From: Nitrospira sp.
Lineage (GTDB): Bacteria > Nitrospirota > Nitrospiria > Nitrospirales > Nitrospiraceae
Reading direction: 5' to 3'
Assembly: GCA_030123625.1 (NCBI GenBank)
Contig: CP126121.1
Location: 267,001 to 331,000, forward strand
DNA length: 64,000 nt
Below are positions 43,047 to 52,200 of the stretch, piece after piece. Position 1 is the first letter of the stretch. Each line of letters begins with the position of its first letter. The translations under genes and the position numbers were made by a program. The notes under the pieces were generated by a model. The model saw only the letters and a list, made by a program, of their open reading frames with translations, was not told the DNA's origin and searched no databases.

Positions 43047-43180
43047 TTACGCCGGGCATCCGAGCCGAGCATGAATCACTAAGACAATCTCCTTTCGCTT
43101 CTGCAAATCTTCCCGCATGGCCTGGTTATTAGTGTGACCGATTTCCGTCCCCCGATCCGAAATTGTACCCTTCACCGCCC
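43047..43180 (-). pseudogene. Decayed copy of the 58-aa gene at 44316-44492
   Basis: The minus strand encodes AVKGTISDRGTEIGHTNNQA then MREDLQKRKEIVLVIHARLG, closely matching AVESAISDLGTEIGHTDNQA and MRQDLQERKRVLLAILDRLR of the intact gene about 1.3 kb away. The N-terminal third does not align and there is no start codon with a ribosome binding site, so this copy looks truncated. The rest of 42871-43257 holds nothing recognisable. Confidence 0.55.
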
Positions 43181-43257
43181 TGCAACAATATGAGATTCTT
43201 GGCAACCAAACCGCCGGTTCAAACTTCTCTCTCCTACTTCCTTGGTATTCGCATGAC

Positions 43258-43548
43258 TTATTTTACCGGCTGTTCAACCTCCCCTTTCGACAATGGGTCG
43301 ACAACTTGGGACTCCGGTATCCTGATATTCTTAGGATCAATCAGCGCCGTGCCCATAGTTGTATCTCCGGACCTCGCGGCCTCTTCGATAGACTGACGAT
43401 AGGTTAAGTTTTTTCGGCCCGTATCGTTCGCAAATTCTCCGCTTGACGGATATCCGGGATGCTTCGGCAGCATCGCCGGATTCGCCATGGCAAGCCCGGT
43501 CATTCCGATGAACACGAGCCCCGTCATCGTAATCGTAAAGAGTCTCAT
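43258..43548 (-). CDS. Small exported protein, 96 aa
   Basis: From ATG 43548 (preceded by GGGGTG) the protein has a signal peptide RLFTITMTGLVFIGMTGLAM cleaved near ANP. The mature part is polar: GYPSSGEFANDTGRKNLTYR and DTTMGTALIDPKNIRIPE. No family recognised. The open frame extends to 43572, but the shorter form is a classic Sec substrate. Confidence 0.62.
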   Translation of the reverse strand: MRLFTITMTGLVFIGMTGLAMANPAMLPKHPGYPSSGEFANDTGRKNLTYRQSIEEAARSGDTTMGTALIDPKNIRIPESQVVDPLSKGEVEQPVK

Positions 43549-44315
43549 GATGAACACCCCTTCGTTAAACACCCCACCAACTCCTCGACAGAAGACGATC
43601 CCGATCTGTGACCGGGAAGTCGTCTCAAGACTGGTCTATGAGGATACCCTCACCAGACCGTCTGACTGCGTCGGCACTCTGGCATTGCAACGGAGACTGA
43701 GGAATCGATCGCGCTAGGAAGGATGCGGGAAGCGCAAAGGATGGGACAGTCGGCGAAACTGGAACGTCAGAGCGTGAGAGAACATACCAACATCCCTAAC
43801 TTTCATGATGTCCAAAAACCAGCGAATACTTCACTGAGAGCCATATTCTCCCGTCACGGTTTATACTACTCGACTTTACTACCTATAGTCAAGTCTGTTC
43901 TTCTTCAATCTCCTTATAACTAGACATATTAACCATTTTTAGTTAATCACCATAAGGGATGCCACTTCTGCCGATCGAGCGAGCCCAACCGCATGCGCCG
44001 TGCACGAAGCGCTCTCATCGATGAGATGCGTGGAGAAAGGACACTCTATTTCCTGATCCCGAAGATGAACATTCATGTTTCCTACCCGATCCTTACATCG
44101 GTTCCTGGCCTATTCGCTCAGATCCACGACCTTGTGAAGCAGAGGGTTACAATTTCCGTTACAGCCCGTCTGGTTAAGATTGGTGTTTCGCTTTTTCCGC
44201 CGCTTCTTTCGTAGTCCAAAGGGAGAAGAAAATTCCCGGCAGGGAGCGATCATGGCAAACATCCTCACCACTGAGCCTCATGTGCGTTCCCCCAGTCTTC
44301 CAGAGAAGACCTCTC
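43549..44315. other. 767-bp stretch without a supported gene
   Basis: Short frames exist on both strands, but none has both a ribosome binding site and recognisable protein features. No tRNA, hairpin-plus-T terminator or repeat was seen by eye. Confidence 0.4.
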
Positions 44316-44492
44316 TCAGGTAGTGACTCTGAGCCGGTCAAGAATCGCTAAGAGGACTCTCTTTCGCTCTTGCAAGTCTTGCCGCATAGCCTGGTTGTCG
44401 GTGTGACCAATCTCGGTACCGAGGTCCGAGATGGCACTCTCGACCGCCCAGGACAATACCTCCTGTTCTTGTGGCGCCAGTGTCAGCTGCAT
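44316..44492 (-). CDS. Small conserved hypothetical protein, 58 aa
   Basis: ATG 44492 has AAGGAG six bases upstream. The protein is a predicted helical hairpin: LTLAPQEQEVLSWAVESAIS then GTEIGHTDNQAMRQDLQERK. A decayed copy lies at 43047-43180, which supports that this is a real family. It is near, and on the same strand as, the BCAM0308-like gene. Function unknown. Confidence 0.68.
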   Translation of the reverse strand: MQLTLAPQEQEVLSWAVESAISDLGTEIGHTDNQAMRQDLQERKRVLLAILDRLRVTT

Positions 44493-44604
44493 ATGATGCT
44501 CCTTCTTGAACCGCACTCCTTTAGCGGACATTGCCTGAAAAGTAGAAACCTGGTGTCGCATCTGCCACATTCGATCGGCAGTGATTCCGACTCTATCCTT
44601 CCGC

Positions 44605-45102
44605 TTAGCACTCCCAGTTCGCCCGGAGCAGATCCTCGTTTTCCTCATAACGACAGTCGAATGTGCCGCGATGGGCGTGATGCAACGCCTCGCCGATGCG
44701 CCGCGCAAGATGGGGATCGGTCGTGGTAATCACCACCCCTTCGGGTGCTTCGATTTGGTCCTCAATCTTAATGATTCGAGCCAGAGGATGTTCGGTTTTC
44801 AGACGAACTTCTTCATTGCGGGCGAGCCCAAGCACCTCGTCCCGATGTTTGGAGATAAACTCACCGGTCAGTAGCAGCACCCCGCTCGGCGCACGGTCCC
44901 GGATCCGTTCACAGGCAGGACACATCACCTCGTGACTGTCCGATGGGACAGGGCCCCACACCCACCGCCCCTTGTGATACACCGCCTGGCACTCATGACA
45001 TACCGACGGCTCCTGAAGTTTGCCTTTGGCTATGTACCGGTCATGCTTTCTGGCTCGAACCGATCGATCTTTCTTGTCTCGAGGATGATGTGGCGTCGAC
45101 AT
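44605..45102 (-). CDS. BCAM0308-type zinc-binding protein
   Basis: A 165-aa protein with two CxxC knuckles, VCHECQAVYHKGRW (about 35-48) and MCPACERIRDRAPSGVLLLT, followed by FISKHRDEVLGLARNEE and EHPLARIIKIED. This layout matches the BCAM0308 family as I know it. The C-terminal half (VVITTTDPHLARRIGEALHH) resembles a nucleic-acid-binding fold. The function is not established. Highly basic N-terminus, no signal peptide. Confidence 0.75.
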   Translation of the reverse strand: MSTPHHPRDKKDRSVRARKHDRYIAKGKLQEPSVCHECQAVYHKGRWVWGPVPSDSHEVMCPACERIRDRAPSGVLLLTGEFISKHRDEVLGLARNEEVRLKTEHPLARIIKIEDQIEAPEGVVITTTDPHLARRIGEALHHAHRGTFDCRYEENEDLLRANWEC

Positions 45103-45569
45103 GTTCCATCACTCCATCGCATGAGAGATATCCGCCGAGTCCGGCTAGACAGAGATCCCCCACCGTATCGATCCTGATTCAGACAGGCCGGTTTCGTACG
45201 TCCTCATTGTCATACCGATCGTGAATCTGCATGTTGAGTGCCATTCCGCAACGGACGTGCGGCATGCGCAAATCCATGGAAACTATGAGAGGAAGAATCT
45301 AAATCCATGGCATCAGGACCAATCTTGAACAACTGACTGACATCGACCAAACGACGTTCGCGTTTGGAGTTGAACCTAGTCTACCCTACGCACGATTCGC
45401 GGTCTGATCAAAATTGCTCAGTTTGCGAAGAACCACCAGTTCCCCTGTGCCTACGAACGATCCTTCACATCATCGTCTCCTATACGGCCAAGTTTCTGCC
45501 ATGACTCGCTCTTAGCTCTAGCGACTCCGCTTTCGATTGTCCCTCCGCGCATAGCGAAGGCGACTCTCC
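45103..45569. other. 467-bp stretch without a supported gene
   Basis: No coding frame with a credible start, no RNA gene and no repeat could be supported by eye. It separates the BCAM0308-type gene from the CBS-domain gene, both on the minus strand. Confidence 0.4.
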
Positions 45570-46022
45570 TCAATCTTCGCCCGAAGTGCCGATGCCGATC
45601 CAGGCTCGCAGGAGATCATGCCGCGTCACAGAGTAGGCAACCCTTCCATTCTGTTTCACCGGGAGATTTAGTAACCGTTTCTCCTCCATCGTCTTCACGG
45701 CTTCTTCGATCGTAGTCTCAGCTGTAACGGCGATTCGATCGTGGACCATCATGTCTTCCGCTGTCAGCTTAGAAAGATCCTTGCCGGCTTCCAACGCGCG
45801 GAGAACATCAAATTCGCTGATGAATCCGATGAACTCGTTGCGATCATCGACCACTGGCGCGCCGGGAGTATGAGTGGACAGTAATTCCAAAGCCATGAGC
45901 ATCCCGTTTTGGCCGGCGTGTAAGATGAGGGTATTTGTCCCTCTGATCTGCCCCACCCTTCGTAATCCTCCGGACGGAACCCCGGGTATTTCCCATTTCG
46001 CCATCTTCTCTTGTTTGAGCAT
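45570..46022 (-). CDS. CBS-domain pair protein
   Basis: A 150-aa protein of two CBS motifs: TPGAPVVDDRNEFIGFISEF then DVLRALEAG, and TTIEEAVKTMEEKRLLNLPV then GRVAYSVTRHDLLRAW. CBS pairs bind adenine nucleotides and regulate partner proteins. AGGAGAGG precedes the ATG. The gene lies alone upstream of the intergenic gap and downstream of the large glucan synthase region; no partner is evident. Confidence 0.85.
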   Translation of the reverse strand: MLKQEKMAKWEIPGVPSGGLRRVGQIRGTNTLILHAGQNGMLMALELLSTHTPGAPVVDDRNEFIGFISEFDVLRALEAGKDLSKLTAEDMMVHDRIAVTAETTIEEAVKTMEEKRLLNLPVKQNGRVAYSVTRHDLLRAWIGIGTSGED

Positions 46023-46238
46023 CGTCCTCTCCTTTCAATTTCATCATAGGTCATGGCGCTTGAATGACTACTCATCCAAAAAAACGAAGATCATGCCAAT
46101 TCGATTCGTCGAAATCCCGGTGGTTGAGAGAACCCAGCACATCTAGACCGATGAGACTTGAGGTGAAACGCCTCATAAGGAAGAACGTTGACGGGGGAAT
46201 ATTGCTACAAAGGCGAATCACGGTCCCTCCCACCTGGA

Positions 46239-49200
46239 TCATCCGAGCACGATACGAAGTTGGTGTTTACCGTCTTTGACGAGGGCGATATTGTCGCGGC
46301 TGATCAATGGCTTGCCATCAAGCTCCGCCAGCGTCACACCGCGGCTCACGAAGCGTGGATTTTCCACCGCGATGTCATAGACCGCCGAATGATACCGGAA
46401 GCGAATCGAATATCCCGGCCATTGGCGCGGAATACAAGGGTCAATGGAGAGCGTGACACCACGCAAGCGAAAACCGAGCATCCACTCCACACCGGCCCGG
46501 TAGAGCCAACCAGCGGCGCCGCTGTACCAAGTCCATCCCCCGCGTCCCACATGCGGCGGCTCGGCATATACGTCTCCGGCGACGACGTAGGGCTCGACTT
46601 TGTAGCGCTGGACGCTCGCTCGCGAGGAGACCCGATGAACGGGATTCAACATGCGGAACAACTCGCCGGCCTTATCCCCGTCACCCAACGCCGCGAAGGC
46701 CAGCACCGTCCAGACCGCCGCGTGGGTATATTGACCACCGTTTTCTCGTACGCCGGGGACATAGCCTTTGATATAGCCGGGATTTCTCGACATCTGATCA
46801 AAGGGTGGAGTCAACAGACGAATTAGCCCGTCCCTGCGATTCACAAGATATCGTTCCACCGACGCCATGGCGCGAGCGCCGCGATCTGGATCTGCTGCGC
46901 CGCTGATTATCCCCCAGGACTGAGCAATGGAATCAATGCGGCATTCCGGGTTTGCAGCGGAACCAAGTGGCGTCCCATCATCGAAGTACGCGCGGCGGTA
47001 CCATTCTCCATCCCACCCGTCCCGCTCAATCGCGGCCTTCAACGCACTCACATGGAGCCGCCACGTTTCAGCACGAGCACGCTCACCGCGCTGAGCCGCC
47101 ACCTTGGCGAACTCCCAGAGCACCGTATGCAGAAACCAGCCGAGCCAGACACTTTCCCCTTTGCCCTGCCGGCCGACACGGTTCATCCCGTCATTCCAGT
47201 CTCCACTACCCATGAGCGGAAGGCCATGACTGCCGACGATAAGACTCCGGTCCAACGCACGCGCACAATGTTCAAAAAGGGTGGCGCGAGTCCCGGACAC
47301 ATGTGGTTCAAAATAGGATTCATGTTGTCCCTCAGCCAACACCGGGTCCTCTAGAAAAGGCACCATTTCATCCAGCACAGTCATGTCGCCGGTCACTTCC
47401 AGAAACTGGATTACTGCGTAGGGCAACCAGAACAGATCGTCCGAAATGCGGGTCCGCACACCCCGTCCTGACGGAGGATGCCACCAATGCTGGACGTCCC
47501 CATCGAGAAACTGCCGCGCAGCCGCTCGCAGCAAATGCTCGCGCGTGATATCGCGTGCCGCCACACTCAGGGCCATGACATCTTGAAGTTGATCGCGAAA
47601 CCCATAGGCCCCGCTCAATTGATAGAACGCCGCACGTGCCCAGACACGGCACACCAGCGTCTGATAGAGCACCCAGCGATTCAAGAAGATATCCCTGGCG
47701 CGCTCCGGCGTATGGACCTGTACGACACCCAATAGGTCGTCCCATCGGCGGGTAACCTCACGCAAGAGCTTGTTGACGTCCATCCCACGATAGCGGTTAA
47801 GCAGGAGACGAGCCTGTTCCCTCCCCGCTGTCTGGCCGATGAACCAGACGATCTCCGTGCGTTCGCCCACCTCCAACTCGATCGACAGTTGAAGAGCCGC
47901 ACAAGGGTCGAGACCCGCTCCGACCTTTCCGGATAATTCACCTCCTGTTTCCAGCGCCAGGGGACGATCGAAAGTCCCATTACGGCCGAGGAATTCCGCG
48001 CGATCACCGGTCCACGAAGTATGCTTCCCTGCAAGATCGGCAAACGCGATGCGCTCCCCGAACTCGCCGCCCCACGCATTCCTAGCAAACAGCGCACGGG
48101 TCTCGGGGTCGATCTCCGTGACGATGTACGGATGGGAGTCACTCCGGGAACTCCCCAGCACCCACTCGGCATAGGCCGTAATGGAAAGACGCCGCGAGCG
48201 ACCGGACGCGTTCCGGAGCGTGAGTCGAGAGATCTTGATCGAGTCTTCGGGTGGAACAAATTGCAGCAATTCGGTCAGGATACCGTGTGAACCATGATGA
48301 AACCGGGTATAACCTTGCCCATGACAGGCGACATAGGGTGCCGGGTCATCGCGAATCGGCAAGGCCGTGGGACTCCACACTTCCTGTGAATGGTCATCGT
48401 GGATATAAAGCGCCTCACCAGAGGGGTCGGTGACCGGATCGTTCGACCAGGGCGTCAGCTGATTTTCGTGGCTGTTCAGCGACCAAGTAAACCCGGAGCC
48501 GGACTCAGACACGAGAAACCCGAACCAGGGATTCGCAATGACGTTGATCCAGGGTCGCGGCGTGCGCAGACCTTCACCGAGAACGGTGACATACTCGCGC
48601 CCATCGTCCGCGAAACCACCCAAGCCGTTGAACAATTCGAGCTCCCGCTCAGGCAACGGCACATCCAGGCGTTTGCGGGCACGCCGTATGGGCCGTGTCG
48701 GCGGGGAAGGAATTTGCCGGCGCTGTAATCGAGTCACCTGCTCCGCCAACGTGCCACGCCGGCTCAGCAGAACGACCCGGGCAACCTGCTGCATCAGTTT
48801 CTGATCTTGTGCCGAAAGCAGGTCGGTCCGCAGAAGGTAAATATTGCCTCGTACGCCGCCGGTGTCGGGACAGAGGCGCAACTGACTTCCGCGCACCAGC
48901 GCCTCCAGCGACCCTTGCAAATCCTGCTCATAGGACGGCGGCTTCTCGTTCAGAATGATCACATCGGCCGAGACTTGCCGCATCCTCCAGTATTCATGTG
49001 CCCGCAGCAATTGCCGCACGAGATCGACGTCCTCCGCTCGATCGATAGAAGCCAGCACAATGGGCAGATCGCCCGAGATGCCCTGGGCCCACAGGGCCGC
49101 ACGATCCAGCGTGCTGTGGACGAACGTGTCGGAAGATGGCCGCAGTGAGGCATCAACATATAACACCGCATTCGCGAGCCGCTGGAAGAGCTGTGCTTCG

Positions 49201-52200
49201 TCGGTCCCGATGCCGAGGTGATGCAGTTGGACTTGCGCTTGCGTCCAGGCCAGCGAAACGGCCCGCTCAAACACTCTCGGGTCGTGATACTTGTCCGCCA
49301 GATCCAGCACCTGCTCACGAGTGGAGCCGGCAATGGTCGAGAACATCAGACGCACGGTCCCGCCGGCTGGCACATGCAGCGTGCGGCGGAGACTCAGCAC
49401 CGGATCGAGAACCGACCCGACGGTATTTGAGAGGGGCCGCCCATCGATCATCGAGACCGCGGTACGAGCATGCTGCCCGCGTCCGAGAAACCGGGCACGA
49501 TCCGTCTCATATTCCAGTGCGCCCACCGTCTCCCCTTCGGCGACCACCACCTGGGCCACCCACACCGGCGCGTCCTCATCCGACCGTCTGCGGCGGGTAG
49601 CGAGCAGCGCACCGATCTCCGGCACGAATTCCGTCTGAACAAAGAGATTACTAAAGGCGGGATGTGCTACATCGGCGGCCTGTGGAGCTAGGGACAACTC
49701 AGCGTAGGAAGTGACTTGCAGATCGCGTGCGCTGCTCCCCAAGTTGGTGACGGACATGCGACGGACTTCAGCATCGTCTTCGGACGACACGACCACCTCG
49801 AGCGTCGTGCTCCAGTCGCCATCCCGTCGGATAATCTCAGCCCGTTCTTCGCAAAAAGATACCTCATAGTCATCGGCTTCGACACCGCAGGGCTGATAGC
49901 CGGCCGACCATACAGACTTGGTCTGTATGTCGCGCAAATACATGTACGAACCCCAGCAATCCCGCGTCGCATCCTCCCGCCAGCGCGTCACCGCAATATC
50001 CCGCCACCGGCTATATCCTGATCCGGCAGCGGTCAACATGACGGCATACTGGCCGTTGGACAGCAGATGTGTCCGAGGGGCCTCCTCATGCGGCGTGGTA
50101 AATCGCCGCATGACGGGCGGGATGAGGTCGCGGACATGAGACGCGGCCGCGACTTCTTCCACGCGCGGTCTGGTCACCGGCACATCGCGCGGCGTTCGTT
50201 CCTGGAGCAGAAGCTCGGTGGCCCGGACCATCGGCTCGGCGTGGAACCGACGCCTCATCACTCCATCGTTCAGAACATTCGCGATGGCGACCAATGACAT
50301 GCCCTGATGATGCGCCATGTAGGCCCGTACGATGGCCACGTCTCTTCCTTCGGGTACTCGTGTCTCCGTGTAATCCAGCGCTTCATAGAACCCATAGGTT
50401 CCCCTCCCTCCAGCCTCGGCGAGGCGCCTGAAGCCTTGTGTGGCCGCCGCGGGATCGATCATCGCCGCGAGCGCGGTGGCATAGGGCGCGACGACGATGT
50501 CGTCGATGAGACCGCGTTTGAGGCCAAGACCCGGTACCCCGAAGCTGGAATACTGGTAGGTCAGATCTAGGTCGCGGGCGTTATAGGCTGATTCCGAGAC
50601 CCCCCAGGGCACATTGCGTTCCGTCCCATACTGAATCTGCCGATGGACGATCAGCTCATACGTTCGGCTCAGCAAGCTGCCTGCCGGGAGCCGCATTACC
50701 AATGCCGGCATGAGATATTCGAAAATGGAGCCCGACCAGGATACCAGCGCCGAACCGGTGTCCACAGGCGTCAGGGCACGGCCCAGGTGAAACCAGTGCG
50801 ATGACGGGATATCCCCCTTGGCGATGGCAAGAAAGCTCGCCAGCCTGGCCTCCGATGCCAGCAAATCGTAGCAATTGGAGTCCGGACTGCTCTCGGTCAC
50901 ACGATAGCCGATGGACAACAGCTTGCGCGTCGGATCGAAGAGAAAGCTGAAATCCATGGCGCGCACCATCTGCTCTGCGATTAGCGCGATCGCCGCGAGA
51001 CGGTGGGTCAGGGCCATGACATCCGCAGCCGAGTGCCGTATGGCACCAGCCAGTACCGCGATCCTCGCGAGACTGACCCGATTCTGCGACGGATTGCTCA
51101 GTGCGTCTCGCCGCAAGCGGTCCAGCGCGCGGAGCGCAGCCGTGAAACGCTCAGGCGCAGCTGCCAGAGTGGGAATGGGATGAAAGAACGGTTCGATGCT
51201 CGCCCATTCCGGCACCGGCCCGGACGGTTGGTCAAACATGGCCACGAGTTCTTTGGAACCCAGGCGGACCCAGGGAAGCAACAATTCCGCGTCCCGGAGA
51301 TGACTTTCCACGCATGCCCGGATCGCATCAGCCCAGGTGCGCAACTCCCCATCGGGCTCATCGCCGCACTCCTGTCCCAATGCTTGAGCCATATCCGAGA
51401 CAGTATGAGACAAGACGGATAGGCTTCTAAACCTGGCGGTCCAGCCGGCGGCATCGACCGGTCTCGACAAGAGCGCCATGGTCAGCACATCGACGGCTTG
51501 GCTCAGCTGCTTCCTAGTCACCGTGTGCGTCTGTCGCTGATCCGGAATCTCCTCCAACGCATCGCGTAACAATTGGATGGCATCATCGATCCCGGCAAAC
51601 ACATCGCCGTTGATGGAAGATTGTTGAATCAGCTCGCGGCATCCGTTTTCCACTACCAATAAATGTCCGGCGAGATTTCCACTATCGACGGAGGACACAT
51701 ATTTTGGATCCATCGGATGAAGGGTACGTGTGTCGTACCAATTGTAGAAATGCCCACGAAACAGCTCGAGACGGTTCATGGCCGCCAGCGTAGCTTCCAG
51801 CCGTTCGGTGGCGTCCCGGGTCCCCAACCATCCGAGGTCACGGGCAGCCAGGGCTGAGAGCAGATAGAGTCCGATGTTGGTCGGCGACGTACGATGGGCG
51901 ACGACGGGTTTGGGATCTTCTTGAAAGTTATCGGGTGGCAGAGCATGGTCCTCGGAAGACACGAACGTTTCGAAGAACCGCCAGGTCCGGCGTACAATCA
52001 ATCGGAGCGTCCGCGCATCGGCCGGAGAAATCGGCTCGGCTCCCATGGGTCGAGGCGGCAGACTGACCCACCTGGCCAGGGCAGGAGCCGACATCCAGAG
52101 CAGCGCGAACGGAGCCGCGGCAGCCCAGGACTCATAGCGCCCAAACACGGCCACTACTCCAGCTGCCATGAGAGCGAGCACCACCGCGCCCGCCATGCGA

